From assembly GCF_050434925.1 (NCBI RefSeq), contig NZ_JBNDJK010000001.1:4898001-4962000 (forward strand): DNA of 64,000 bases, in the 5' to 3' direction. A program made the position numbers and the translations under genes. Numbering within the stretch: position 1 is the first letter of the stretch; every line of letters starts with the position of its first letter. Positions 15,992-25,419 of this stretch are shown here, in pieces. The notes under the pieces were generated by a model, which was given only the letters and a program-made list of their open reading frames with translations, was not told where the DNA came from and made no database searches. The DNA comes from Inquilinus ginsengisoli_B. GTDB taxonomy: Bacteria; Pseudomonadota; Alphaproteobacteria; DSM-16000; Inquilinaceae.

Positions 15992-16636
15992 ATGGCGAAG
16001 GCGAGTGAGAAGAGCAACGTTGTTCCGTTGTTTCCAACTGTCGAACAGGTGCAAGCGGCGCTGTCAAAAGCCGAACGTGATCAGAAGGAAGCGTTCGATG
16101 CTCACGTGGCGGTGGTGGATGATCTGCTTGCTGCCGACAAGTACGATTACAACACTCCGCAGTTGATCGAAGCGCGACGGCGGATGCTCGCCACTGTGGC
16201 GACGTTGGACGAGACGCGCCTTGCACTCGTCCGTGCCCAGGAACGCGCAGAATTTGCGGCTGCTGAGGCGCAGCGGGTGAAGGACGAAGAGCGGTATCAC
16301 ACCGCGCTTGCGATGGTCCCGCGCTTCCTGGAACTCGCCGAGCCGGTCGGGTTCACACGCGGTGCCAATCTGGAAGTGCTCGACGCCTTCAATCGACATG
16401 GCAACGAGATGCTGCGCACGCTCGGCCGCCGTGCTCCGGACGGTGCGCATGCGAACTTGCATGACTTGATCGCGAATGCGGCGATGCGCCCGCTGCCTGT
16501 TGATGATCCGACGATCAAGCCGGGACGCGCACGGAACTTCGTCGATCTGGTCGAGCAGTCGCTTACCTGGTGGTTCGGCATCAACCGAGAGGCTGTGCAG
16601 CAGTTGCGCGACAGCGCTGCAGCGGGAGGGCAGTGA
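15992..16636 (+). CDS. hypothetical phage protein, coiled-coil (214 aa), first gene of virion block
   Basis: Residues about 17-110 are a long, Ala/Glu/Arg-rich helix likely to form a coiled coil; the C-terminal half is more compact and contains a WWFG motif (SLTWWFGINREA). No family is recognised. Its place at the head of an operon of large ejection-type proteins suggests a small internal or scaffolding-like virion protein. The ATG at 15992 has AGGA 10 bp upstream, and the stop is one base before the ATG of the next gene, so the two are probably translated together. Confidence 0.65.
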   Translation: MAKASEKSNVVPLFPTVEQVQAALSKAERDQKEAFDAHVAVVDDLLAADKYDYNTPQLIEARRRMLATVATLDETRLALVRAQERAEFAAAEAQRVKDEERYHTALAMVPRFLELAEPVGFTRGANLEVLDAFNRHGNEMLRTLGRRAPDGAHANLHDLIANAAMRPLPVDDPTIKPGRARNFVDLVEQSLTWWFGINREAVQQLRDSAAAGGQ

Positions 16637-16637
16637 C

Positions 16638-19325
16638 ATGGCCGTGCGCCTTCTCCCATACGAACAACAGACTGCCGCTTCCGGGGAGATGCAGTCGCAG
16701 CGCGTGCCGGTGGATACGTCAGCCGGCGCCGGCATGGCTGCTGTCGGCGGTGCACTGCAGGGTGCGGGGCGTTTGGTCGAGCAGATCGACGACGACAGCG
16801 CGCGCGCCGAAGCAGCGAAGGCGATCAATCAGAAGGAAATCGACGACGCTGCGGATCTGCAGCAGCAGAGTCAGGCGGCAATTGCAAATCCGAACGGCTT
16901 CGGTGAGCGGTATCTCGGCAGTTACGACAAGCGCACCGAGAAATGGCTGTCTGGGTTTGGTGGCCGAACGCGTCATTACCTTGATCGAATGGTGCCGCAG
17001 CTTCGTCAGAAGTACGGCACGACTGCAATCGATTGGGAGTTTGGCGCCAAGAGGGCGCGCACTGCTGCGGATCTTGGCACGGCATACGACAACGTCATGG
17101 CAGGCGTTGCGCAGGGCAGCATTGATGCCGATGAAGCACGCAAGCGCGCGAAGATCATCACCGACCAATACGCGTCGAGCGGCGCTGCTGATCCGGGTGT
17201 GCTTGCGAAAATGCAGACCGGCGTCGATCAGGACATCTCGTGGTACTCGTTGTCTGGACAACTCCAGCATGACCCGGCGACTGCTGCACGTCGCCTCGGT
17301 GTTGCACCAGATGCCGACGCGTTCCGCAGCAATGCCAACGCGCGTGTGATTTGGGATCGGCTGTTGCCGGTGCTCGGCCCGGTCGGCACGGCCGGATTGA
17401 TGTCGGCACTCTCCACCGAGGCGCCAGGGTTCGACCCGTCCGCTGTCAATCCGGTATCCGGCGCAACCGGCATCGCGCAATGGCTCGGCGACCGCAAGAC
17501 GACGCTGCAAGCACGCGGCAACTCGCAGACGATTGGCGTGCAGTTGGAGCATCTTGTCAGCGAGTTGCAGACCAGCGAGAGCAAATGGGCGGAGCGGCTG
17601 CGCAACGCGAAGACGTTGGATGAAGCCGTGGATGCTGCGGCCGGGTTCGAACGGAACGAAGGATGGTCCGAAGGCAATCCGCGCGGTTCCGTCACGTGGG
17701 AGCAGTCGCGCAGGAACGCTGACAGCATCGCTGCGGCGTTCGGCGGCGGTGCACCAATCGATCCGGCGCTGATCAAAGATCTGTCGCCTGACCAGTTGCT
17801 TGCACTGCGCAGCAAGGCCGAAACGGAAGTGAAGCAGCAGCAGGCGCAGCGTCGTGCAGCGCTGGTGCCGGTTGTCGAGAACCACGAAGCGGCGTTCGAC
17901 ATCGGCGACACGGTGCAGAACCCGCTGACACGCGGTGACTTCATCGACGCGCTCGGCCCCGTGCAGGGACCGCAGGCGTTCAGCGAATACGACGCGAAGC
18001 GCGACATCGGTATGGCCACGGCGACGCTGCGCACGATGCCGGCGGCACAGATCGCGGAGACGGTGGCCGGAATGCGTCCGACCGATCCGAACGCATCGGA
18101 TTACGCGGTGCGATTGAAGGGCTGGTCCGATGCATCCGCTGCTGCGAACCGCATTGCAGAGGCACGCGCGCAAGATCCGGCCGGCTTCGTGCAGAACACG
18201 TTCCCGGCGGTGCGGCAGGCATGGGCGGGCGTGGACGTGAACGATCCGGCTGCACTCGACGCTGCTGCCGGTCTGACGTTGGCGACGCAAGCACAGATCG
18301 GCATCGCCGGCAGTGCTGCGCATGCGTTGCCCGATCGCATCCGGGCGCAGTTGGTCCAGCAGGTGCAGGGCACGGCGCCGCGAGCGCGTGCGGAGTTCTT
18401 CCGTTCGCTGAACACGCCGAGCGGGGCGGCGGTGCTGCGCGATCTGACGACAGGCGAGCATGCGCTGTCGCCGCTGAACACCGTGCTTGCGTCACTCGGC
18501 GGTGATCCTGTCGCACAGACCGTGTTGGCGAAGGCGCTTGCTGCGGAGGAAGAGGACAAGGGCAGCGGGCGGAAGTCGGTGGGTGAGGCTGCGAACGGCG
18601 CGGACGGTCTCGACGCGCGCGTTGACGCTGACATGGAGCCGGTTCGGCGCGTGCTGAACGCGAGCGGTGCACCGCAGTCCACCGTCGCCTCGCTGATGGA
18701 TGCGGCCAAGCTGATGTCGTATCAGCTTTACAGCGGCGACACCGCAGCAGCGTCGAAACGCGCTGTCGAGATGTTGACCGCTGACAACGATGTCGTCGAC
18801 GAACCCGGTTCGATGCTCGCGCTGGTGCCGAAGGGACTCGGCGAGCGTGCGCAGGAACTCGGCGAGCGCATGAAGGGGCGTGGTCTTCGCGCACCTGCGA
18901 CGGACATCGACGCGCTGCGCAGGGAAGCGTTGACGCTGAACGACTTGCAGTTGCTCGCACCGTCTGTGCCCGGTGAGAGCGACGACGCGCGAGCCTCCGC
19001 GACGTGGAACAGGTTCCTGGCCGGGACATTCGTGCAGGCATCGGACGGCAGCGGTCTTGTGCTGGTGGACCCGAACGGTTCGTTCATCTTCAAACGCGAC
19101 GGCACGCCCGTTGCTCTGTCGTTCGACACGATCCGCACCGCGCAGCCGGACACGACGGTGCATGTGCCAGGCCGTGCAGTGCCGCCGACCGTCGCCACGC
19201 CGCGTGCAGATGCAGCGACACAGTTCGTGCCGACGCCAGAGAACACGGGCGTGCCGGCCGACGTGCTGCAAGAGAACGAACGCAGGCGGCAAGAACAGCG
19301 GCGTAAGCTGCAGGACGGTGAGTGA
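16638..19325 (+). CDS. phage virion protein with tail-lysozyme domain (895 aa)
   Basis: The N-terminal 60 residues are those of an internal virion protein (GAGMAAVGGALQGAGRLVEQID). Residues about 235-370 match the phage tail lysozyme domain: GTAGLMSALSTEAPGFDPSAVNP, the GIAQWLGDRK segment and LDEAVDAAAGFERNEGW, with the Glu in LSTEAPG as likely catalytic acid. The rest is Ala/Asp-rich and largely helical. Proteins like this enter the cell with the DNA and cut peptidoglycan locally, as T7 gp16 or P22-like ejection proteins do. The start at 16638 follows GGGAGGG by 7 bp. The stop overlaps the next start as TGATG. Confidence 0.75.
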   Translation: MAVRLLPYEQQTAASGEMQSQRVPVDTSAGAGMAAVGGALQGAGRLVEQIDDDSARAEAAKAINQKEIDDAADLQQQSQAAIANPNGFGERYLGSYDKRTEKWLSGFGGRTRHYLDRMVPQLRQKYGTTAIDWEFGAKRARTAADLGTAYDNVMAGVAQGSIDADEARKRAKIITDQYASSGAADPGVLAKMQTGVDQDISWYSLSGQLQHDPATAARRLGVAPDADAFRSNANARVIWDRLLPVLGPVGTAGLMSALSTEAPGFDPSAVNPVSGATGIAQWLGDRKTTLQARGNSQTIGVQLEHLVSELQTSESKWAERLRNAKTLDEAVDAAAGFERNEGWSEGNPRGSVTWEQSRRNADSIAAAFGGGAPIDPALIKDLSPDQLLALRSKAETEVKQQQAQRRAALVPVVENHEAAFDIGDTVQNPLTRGDFIDALGPVQGPQAFSEYDAKRDIGMATATLRTMPAAQIAETVAGMRPTDPNASDYAVRLKGWSDASAAANRIAEARAQDPAGFVQNTFPAVRQAWAGVDVNDPAALDAAAGLTLATQAQIGIAGSAAHALPDRIRAQLVQQVQGTAPRARAEFFRSLNTPSGAAVLRDLTTGEHALSPLNTVLASLGGDPVAQTVLAKALAAEEEDKGSGRKSVGEAANGADGLDARVDADMEPVRRVLNASGAPQSTVASLMDAAKLMSYQLYSGDTAAASKRAVEMLTADNDVVDEPGSMLALVPKGLGERAQELGERMKGRGLRAPATDIDALRREALTLNDLQLLAPSVPGESDDARASATWNRFLAGTFVQASDGSGLVLVDPNGSFIFKRDGTPVALSFDTIRTAQPDTTVHVPGRAVPPTVATPRADAATQFVPTPENTGVPADVLQENERRRQEQRRKLQDGE

Positions 19326-20995
19326 TGGTCGCGCTGACATGGCAACCGACTTCACCGCTCGCATCCGGTGAAGCGACGACAGCAGATGCACCGGTCACGT
19401 GGTGGCAGGGCATGGGCGCCGCCGCATCGGAAGGTCTGGCGAGCGCACCGGGGCCGACACTGCTGCGCGAGGCAGGGCGCGGATACGAAGAGCGCACGAA
19501 CCCATCGCCTGTGCTGTCTGCTGACGAACTCAACGCGCGGTTCGGTGCATCCGGTCTGAAATTCGACGGCCCGATGCAGGAAGGCACCGCGCGCGAGATG
19601 GCGCAACTGCATGCGGAGCAGCAGCAGCGGGCGGCGATGCAAGAGCGTGCGGGCATCGGTTTCGTCCCGCGCTTTGCAGCCGGGCTTGTCGGTGCTGCTG
19701 CTGATCCTGTCAGTCTCGCCGCTGGTGTGCTGCCCGGTGCTGCGCTCGCACGTGCCGGTTTCGCAGCGCGCTCGACACTGGCCGGCCGCATGGCTGTCAG
19801 TGCAGCGGAGGGCGCGGCCGGCACTGCGTTGGCGGTACCGATCACTGCTGCAATCGCACCGGGCGAAGGGCGGCAGTACGGCGCAGCGGATGCGTTGATG
19901 GACATCGCCTTTGGCGGCGTGTTCGGCGCGCTGACACCGCTTGCCGGTGCCGGTCTGCATGCCGGGATCGAGCGATACGCACGGATGCGCACGACTGGCG
20001 AGCCGATGCCGGTGCTGTCGCAGGCGATGGAAGCGGCGCCGATCGAGGTGCGCGACATGGCGTTGCGCACTGCGGTGTCACAGGTGATGGAAGGCCGGCC
20101 CGTGGACATCGGCCCGGTTGTCGCTCGCGCATTGTCGTATTCGACGGACCTGCTGCGGCCGGCATCACGCGAGGTGAACGACATCGCCGCACGTGCTGCG
20201 GATGTCGTCGCGCGATCGACACAGGTGCGGCCGAGCGGACAACCGGTGATCGAGCGCAACGCGATGAAAGTCGGCGCTGTCGGCGGACGGGGACCAGACG
20301 GACGGCCGATTGAGATCACGTGGGGCCGCGTCGGTGATGTTGGCGTTGCGGTGCTGCCGGATGACTTGCAGAAGATCGGTCCGGTGTCGTCCACGATGAC
20401 GCCTGTTCGCTCGACAGAGACGCGCACGGAATGGGCCGTAACGCGCGAGCCTGACAACCGCGTGCTGTCGATCACGCGCACGGCGACACCGGACGGCGGC
20501 GAGCGTTGGAATGTGCGCGTGCTGCCGAAGGGTGAGCGTCCGGAACGCCTGTCGCAGTTCATCGGCCGTGACGTGCCGACTGTGAGCAGCGGTGACGCGG
20601 TGCCAACTGCAGCAGGCGTGTCGGTGATGACGGCCAGCGCTGCGGATGTAAGCGATCCGGCGTTCATCGGCGCATGGGCCCGTGCTCAGGCGACGCGGTG
20701 GAGCGATCCGGCGGACGCTGCGGCATCGGTGGCGGCAGATGCACGCGTGGATGCGGTGCCGGAGCCGCGCGCCCGTGCACCGGAGCAGGCAATCGGCACT
20801 GCGACGGCGGACGTGAGCGAGCTCGACGCGCTGTTGGCACAGGACAGCGCTGTCTTGGACGACATGCGCGCTCGCGGCGTGATCGACGCGGCGGACGAAG
20901 CGGAAATCCGCACAGCAGATGAAGACATCGCACGCACTGACACCGTTGCGGATGCGCGCGGCAAGGCAGCGCTGTGCATGGCAGGAGCGGCGTGA
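19325..20995 (+). CDS. phage virion/ejection-type protein (556 aa)
   Basis: Residues about 110-225 hold a series of Gly/Ala-rich hydrophobic stretches (FAAGLVGAAADPVSLAAGVLPGAAL; TALAVPITAAIAPG; IAFGGVFGALTPLAGAGLHAG), a pattern common in the pore-forming internal proteins of podoviruses and in other large virion-associated proteins. The remainder is hydrophilic. No enzyme motif is visible. The ATG at 19325 overlaps the previous stop (TGATG), so it depends on translation of the lysozyme-domain gene; the same overlap occurs at its own end. Membrane insertion during DNA entry is an inference from these stretches. Confidence 0.6.
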   Translation: MVALTWQPTSPLASGEATTADAPVTWWQGMGAAASEGLASAPGPTLLREAGRGYEERTNPSPVLSADELNARFGASGLKFDGPMQEGTAREMAQLHAEQQQRAAMQERAGIGFVPRFAAGLVGAAADPVSLAAGVLPGAALARAGFAARSTLAGRMAVSAAEGAAGTALAVPITAAIAPGEGRQYGAADALMDIAFGGVFGALTPLAGAGLHAGIERYARMRTTGEPMPVLSQAMEAAPIEVRDMALRTAVSQVMEGRPVDIGPVVARALSYSTDLLRPASREVNDIAARAADVVARSTQVRPSGQPVIERNAMKVGAVGGRGPDGRPIEITWGRVGDVGVAVLPDDLQKIGPVSSTMTPVRSTETRTEWAVTREPDNRVLSITRTATPDGGERWNVRVLPKGERPERLSQFIGRDVPTVSSGDAVPTAAGVSVMTASAADVSDPAFIGAWARAQATRWSDPADAAASVAADARVDAVPEPRARAPEQAIGTATADVSELDALLAQDSAVLDDMRARGVIDAADEAEIRTADEDIARTDTVADARGKAALCMAGAA

Positions 20996-23409
20996 TGGCA
21001 GCGAACAAATTCCAAGGGTGCATCAACGCCGTTGTCGAGGCGCTGGCCGGCAAGCTGTCGGCAGACGAGGTGTCCAGCATCGTCGATGACATCGAACGTG
21101 CTGCGGCAAACGGTGATCCTGCCGGCTCGCGCACGACACGGCTCGGCCAAGCTGCGCGCGTGCTGAACGAACGCGACACGCTCGCGGCGAAGATGCGCAA
21201 GCGGCACGCGATCTTGCAGGTGCAGAAGCGCAAGGGCGTGCAACAGCGCATCGCGGACAGCGGGCGGAAGGCGACGGACGAACTCGACACGATCCTGTCC
21301 GGCTCTGTCGGTGGCACCCGTGGTGCTGGTGACAGCATTGACGCGCGCAAGCATGCGCTCGAAGCGACGTGGATCGGCGGGCTGATGCACGATCTGCGTG
21401 CGGCCGGTGTCGAGGCACGGTTGCGCAATGGCTTGCTCGACTTCGGCCGGGATGTCGCGTTCGAGCGGAAGGTTGCAATCGAGCGTGCCATTACGAACGG
21501 CAGCAAGGTCGATCAGGCAACCGGTGACAAGAATGCATGGGCTGTTGGGAGCATCCTTGCGAAGTGGGACAAGGCAACCCGTCTCGCGCGCAACGATGCG
21601 GGTGCATTCATCGGCCGCATCGACGGATACAGCGGATACCAGTCTCACGACGTGGTGAAGATCCGCAAAGCTGGTGAGGCAGTGTGGAAACAGGCGATCC
21701 GTGAGCACTTCGACATGGCGAAGTCGTTCCCGGATGCAGATGCGGCGCGTGTCGACGACATCCTGCACGACGTGTTCCAGGACATCGTTGTTGGCTGGGA
21801 TGCCGCGATGGATGCCCGCAGCATGGCCGCGCGTCTGTCCACTCGGCGCGTGCTGATCGCGAAAGATGCGACGCACGGCTTTGCGTATCAGGAACAGTTC
21901 GGCCAGGGCGGCACGTTCGAGGGCGCGTTCGGCAACATCCAGACAGCAGCGCGTGACGTGGCGTTGATGGAACGGTTCGGTCCGAACCCGCAGGCGACGT
22001 TCGATGCCGTGATCCGCGCAGAGATCGAGCGCGCGAAGGCATCCGGTGATCTGACAGAAGCGGCGCGGCTGCTGGAGCAGACGAAGACAGCGGGCATGTC
22101 ACCGACGCTGGCCGACGTGTTCGACGCAGTGTCAGGCAAGGCGAACGTGCCGGGCAATCCGACGTTCGCACATTGGGCGCAGGGCGTGCGCAACCTGCAA
22201 AGCCTGTCGAGGCTCGGCGGCATGACGCTCTCCGCACTGCCGGACATCGCCGTGCGTGCATCGGTGCTGCGTCACAACGGCGTCGGCTTGCTCGAAGGCA
22301 TCGCAGACAGCGTGACATCGCTTGCGCGCGGACGCGGGAAGGGCGAACTGCGCGAGATCGCGGACACGCTCGGCGTTGGCATCGACGGCGTGCTCGGCAA
22401 CATCGCATCGCGCATCAGTGCAGCAGATGGCCCGCCCGGTGCAGCGGCGTCGATGCTCGGCAAGCTGATGAAGGTGAACCTTGCCGAGTTCTGGCAAGAC
22501 AGCATGTCCACAGGCGTCGGGCTGATGCTGTCGCGAAACCTCGCTCGGCGTGCCGGTGATGCGTTCGACTCGCTGCCACGGCTGTTGCAGGTGAACTTGC
22601 AGCGGTACGGCATCGACGCTGCGCAGTGGGACGCGATCCGTGCGAGCGGTGTGCGCACCGTGGACGGCCAGGCATTCTTGACCGGCGAGGGCATCGCCGA
22701 CGCGGAGATGCGCGGCCGGCTGCAAACGTACTTCGTCGATCAGGCGCGCGAGGCGATGACGATGCCGGGCGCGCGTGAACGTGCATGGACGACGCAGTTT
22801 GGCGCGCCGGGCACGCTGGCCGGTGAGGGCGCGCGCTTTTTCATGCAGTTCAAACAGTACCCGATGACGTATCTGCGCCGGCATTGGGGCCGAGAGTTGA
22901 AGCGCGACGGCATCGACGGTTTCGGCATCGCATTCATGATCGCGACAACCACGGTGCTCGGTTACGCGAGCATGGTTGCGAAGGATCTGGCGAAGGGCAG
23001 GGAACCGCGCGACACAGCCGACCCGAAAACGTGGGGTGCAGCATTCGTGCAAGGCGGCGGTGCCGGCATCATGGGTGATTTCCTGTTCGGCCAGTACAAC
23101 CGGTTCGGACAGGGGCCGCTCGAAACACTCGGCGGGCCGACTGTCAGCACAGCAAGTGACTTCGTGCGGCTGCTGTCCAAGTTACGCGATGGTGACGTGG
23201 ACGAAGGCACGGGCGCATCTGCTGTGCGGTTCGTCACGAACAACGCACCCGGTGCGAACCTGTTCTACACGCGTGCAGCACTCGATTACCTGCTGCTTTG
23301 GCATCTGCAAGAGATGCTGAACCCTGGAGCAATGCGGCGCATGGAGCGACGTGTCGAGCGCGAGAACGGACAGCAGTTCTGGCTTCGGCCGAGTGAAGCA
23401 GTCAACTGA
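20995..23409 (+). CDS. large phage virion/ejection-type protein (804 aa)
   Basis: Mostly helical, with many Arg and Ala residues. The C-terminal third has the pattern FMQFKQYPMTYLRRHWGRELKR followed by hydrophobic helices (IAFMIATTTVLGYASMVA) and GFGQGPLETLGGPTVS-like loops. That pattern occurs in large internal or 'polyvalent' virion proteins of podoviruses. The match is from memory of the pattern, not a search. The ATG at 20995 overlaps the previous stop as TGATG, completing a coupled set of three. It ends 9 bp before a tiny basic ORF. Confidence 0.6.
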   Translation: MAANKFQGCINAVVEALAGKLSADEVSSIVDDIERAAANGDPAGSRTTRLGQAARVLNERDTLAAKMRKRHAILQVQKRKGVQQRIADSGRKATDELDTILSGSVGGTRGAGDSIDARKHALEATWIGGLMHDLRAAGVEARLRNGLLDFGRDVAFERKVAIERAITNGSKVDQATGDKNAWAVGSILAKWDKATRLARNDAGAFIGRIDGYSGYQSHDVVKIRKAGEAVWKQAIREHFDMAKSFPDADAARVDDILHDVFQDIVVGWDAAMDARSMAARLSTRRVLIAKDATHGFAYQEQFGQGGTFEGAFGNIQTAARDVALMERFGPNPQATFDAVIRAEIERAKASGDLTEAARLLEQTKTAGMSPTLADVFDAVSGKANVPGNPTFAHWAQGVRNLQSLSRLGGMTLSALPDIAVRASVLRHNGVGLLEGIADSVTSLARGRGKGELREIADTLGVGIDGVLGNIASRISAADGPPGAAASMLGKLMKVNLAEFWQDSMSTGVGLMLSRNLARRAGDAFDSLPRLLQVNLQRYGIDAAQWDAIRASGVRTVDGQAFLTGEGIADAEMRGRLQTYFVDQAREAMTMPGARERAWTTQFGAPGTLAGEGARFFMQFKQYPMTYLRRHWGRELKRDGIDGFGIAFMIATTTVLGYASMVAKDLAKGREPRDTADPKTWGAAFVQGGGAGIMGDFLFGQYNRFGQGPLETLGGPTVSTASDFVRLLSKLRDGDVDEGTGASAVRFVTNNAPGANLFYTRAALDYLLLWHLQEMLNPGAMRRMERRVERENGQQFWLRPSEAVN

Positions 23410-23418
23410 GGTGGTAAC

Positions 23419-23598
23419 ATGGCAAAGCGAACACCTTCAATCCAAACCCGGTTGCGGCGGATCAAGGCAATGATGCGCCGGATGATCGAGGCGGAAAAAT
23501 CGGATGACTTCTGCTTACAGAAGCGCGTGCAATACGTGCTCCGGCGCGCAGAGATCAAGGCGAGAGTGGAGCGTATCAGGGAGAGATTCCATGGATGA
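23419..23598 (+). CDS. very small, highly basic protein (59 aa)
   Basis: The ORF begins MAKRTPSIQTRLRRIKAMMRR and contains 17 Arg or Lys in 59 residues, predicted as one or two amphipathic helices. GAGGTGG lies 6 bp before the ATG, and its last 8 bases overlap the start of the next gene at 23591, which argues that it is really translated. It could bind DNA or RNA or be a minor virion part; no family is recognised. Confidence 0.6.
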   Translation: MAKRTPSIQTRLRRIKAMMRRMIEAEKSDDFCLQKRVQYVLRRAEIKARVERIRERFHG

Positions 23599-24223
23599 CA
23601 TCAACAACACCAGCGCCGCAGCCGTCGAGACTTACGACGTGGCGCTTGCACGCATCAGCAAGGCGAACGCTGTGGACGGCCGCATGCTGTCGCACACGCA
23701 GGTGGCAGAACTGCAGAACATCGCTCGGCAGCAGTGGGGCGCGGGCGATGTCGTGCCAGCGCCGCAGGCGCGACATGGAAGCACGCCCACCGTCATCCAC
23801 GGCGGCACCGCAGTGCGTGACGAAATCAGCGACGGCAGTGCAGACGGCAACCGCGCGGGCCAGATCGCAGAGCGTGAGGCGATGCTTGCTCCGTACGGAC
23901 TGCGCGAGCACGCGGGACGCAGCACGGCTGATGAAGCTGTCGCCATCGCGGGCATGTTCCAGGCCGAAGGTGTCGAACCAGAGCAGGCAGGCGCGCTGTT
24001 GCAGCACTTCCGCAGCGACAAGCCGGCAACGGAAGTGCAGATGCGTGCAGCGTTCGGCAGTCTGTCGGAGGAAGACGATGACCTTGTGGTCGATTACCTC
24101 AACGCGCTTGCCGATGCGCATCCGAAGCTCAACGTCATGGCGTCACTGCAACGCGCGGGCTTGCTCGGCAATGCCGGTTTCCTGGCACAGGTTGCCGAGC
24201 ACGTGCGGGCGAAGCGGCGGTGA
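23591..24223 (+). CDS. hypothetical phage protein (210 aa)
   Basis: An acidic, soluble protein with a disordered, His/Gly-containing middle (QARHGSTPTVIHGGTAV) and a helical C-terminal half (EAVAIAGMFQAEGVEPEQAGALLQHFRS...). No family is recognised. The start at 23591 lies inside the end of the 59-residue ORF in another frame, and the stop is 4 bp from the next ATG, so it belongs to the same operon as the ejection-type proteins. Confidence 0.65.
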   Translation: MDDINNTSAAAVETYDVALARISKANAVDGRMLSHTQVAELQNIARQQWGAGDVVPAPQARHGSTPTVIHGGTAVRDEISDGSADGNRAGQIAEREAMLAPYGLREHAGRSTADEAVAIAGMFQAEGVEPEQAGALLQHFRSDKPATEVQMRAAFGSLSEEDDDLVVDYLNALADAHPKLNVMASLQRAGLLGNAGFLAQVAEHVRAKRR

Positions 24224-24227
24224 CGTG

Positions 24228-24524
24228 ATGACGGACGCTCTGTACCCGTCTGATGCACCACGGCGTGCGATCGGGCAGCACCGACGCAGAGACAGCACTT
24301 ACAAGGCGCTGCCGAACGGCATTTCATTCGACCGAACACGGCTGCGGTACCGTGCACGCGTGACGTTCGACGGACGGCAGTACCACGGCGGGTGGTTCAA
24401 CAACGTGGCGGATGCCGTCGCGGCACGGAACCGTCTCGCGATGCAGCTTTACGGCAGCGATGCACGGCTTGTGCCGGTGTCCGTCACGAAGACGGCGGCA
24501 GCGCGCGGAACGCCTCGACCATGA
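24228..24524 (+). CDS. AP2/ERF-domain DNA-binding protein (98 aa)
   Basis: Residues about 30-78 (GISFDRTRLRYRARVTFDGRQYHGGWFNNVADAVAARNRLAM) are an AP2 domain: three strands with the YRA-x-V, G-x-x-Y-x-GG-W/F pattern, then a helix with VADAVAARN. In bacteria and phages AP2 usually comes with an HNH endonuclease in homing enzymes; here it stands alone, without HNH residues. It may be a regulator or the DNA-binding remnant of a homing enzyme. ATG at 24228. Its last 41 bp overlap the convergent AbiJ-like gene. Confidence 0.75.
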   Translation: MTDALYPSDAPRRAIGQHRRRDSTYKALPNGISFDRTRLRYRARVTFDGRQYHGGWFNNVADAVAARNRLAMQLYGSDARLVPVSVTKTAAARGTPRP

Positions 24525-25419
24525 AAACGATGTTGGTTGCTGCCAGATGAAGCGCGTACGCGGCGACGTGCTGCGGCACCTGCTTGGGTGTCGATCCGTC
24601 GCCGTGTCCGCCTTCGTTGTTCCGGACTTCTGGAAGTCCGTTCACAAGAGTCGCGTAAAGTTGATCAAATGAATTGTCCAGATAATCAGGCATGAGCCCA
24701 TTCTTCCGAACAACCTTGAGAAGATCCGATGCTCTGGCCCCTCTCTTGAATTCCCAGTTTCGCAGTTCGCAAATTGTCTTCAGAGTGCTCTCAAACGCGT
24801 TGTTTGCATCGACGATCGCGTCTTTGAATTCAAGATGCCGGTAATGTCCGTGCGCGTTGAGATATTCCTTTTCGGCTCCTTCAAATCTTTTGTCAGACAG
24901 CAATTTCAATGCAGGTTTCACGATCTCTGCATGAATGAATTGACTGTCAACCCGTATTAACTTTCCGGACTCGTACTGAAACCCGAATGCGACCTCTCGC
25001 ATTCGCTGATTGGCTTCGCTTATCGCATCGCGCGCAGATTGCTTGATATCATTTCGTTGGCGATCTGTTGCATCAAATTTTGCGAAGAATGCCTCAATTG
25101 CCCAAAATCCGGTCTCCAATACATCGAGCACCAACATGATTTCCTTTTTACTTTCCAGGCAACTTAAAATATCATCCGCTGGATCTGTTTTTTGATTAAG
25201 TGTGTGTATTCCGTGCTCACGACAGACGATGGTTCGTATTGTACTCCAAGACTTGCCTGGTACGCCGTTGTATGAATCAACTGTCGGGCCGAGTGCATCC
25301 TTGAATATCATCTGTATCTGTACGCGGAGTGCTTGCGGCATCGTTTCGTACTGAAACACATCGCCGAAATCACCTGCCGCACGTTTCGCTCTCTTGGAAT
25401 ACACATCATAAATCGGCAA
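24484..25419 (-). CDS. AbiJ-like abortive-infection family protein (STM4504/CBY_0614 type)
   Basis: The N-terminus MPIYDVYSKR...DVFQYETMPQALRVQIQMIFKDALG is the AbiJ N-terminal domain 4 signature of the STM4504/CBY_0614 family. The C-terminal 150 residues (FKDAIVDANNAFESTLKTICELRNW ... NNEGGHGDG) resemble the HEPN-like C-terminal part of AbiJ-type proteins, with the R/N-x-x-x-x-H style segment NNEGGHGDG. Such proteins are linked to phage exclusion. The start is TTG at 25419, supported by AGGGAGG (25425-25431) about 6 bp upstream. Its GC content (about 48-50% by eye) is well below even the rest of the island, so it is a later cargo gene. It is transcribed against the virion block. Confidence 0.75.
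   Translation of the reverse strand: MPIYDVYSKRAKRAAGDFGDVFQYETMPQALRVQIQMIFKDALGPTVDSYNGVPGKSWSTIRTIVCREHGIHTLNQKTDPADDILSCLESKKEIMLVLDVLETGFWAIEAFFAKFDATDRQRNDIKQSARDAISEANQRMREVAFGFQYESGKLIRVDSQFIHAEIVKPALKLLSDKRFEGAEKEYLNAHGHYRHLEFKDAIVDANNAFESTLKTICELRNWEFKRGARASDLLKVVRKNGLMPDYLDNSFDQLYATLVNGLPEVRNNEGGHGDGSTPKQVPQHVAAYALHLAATNIVFMVEAFRALPPSS

Noticed and set aside
16719..18461. 580-codon open frame antisense within the virion block
   Set aside because: Cys/Arg/His-rich composition and no conserved pattern; the plus-strand lysozyme-domain gene explains the DNA.
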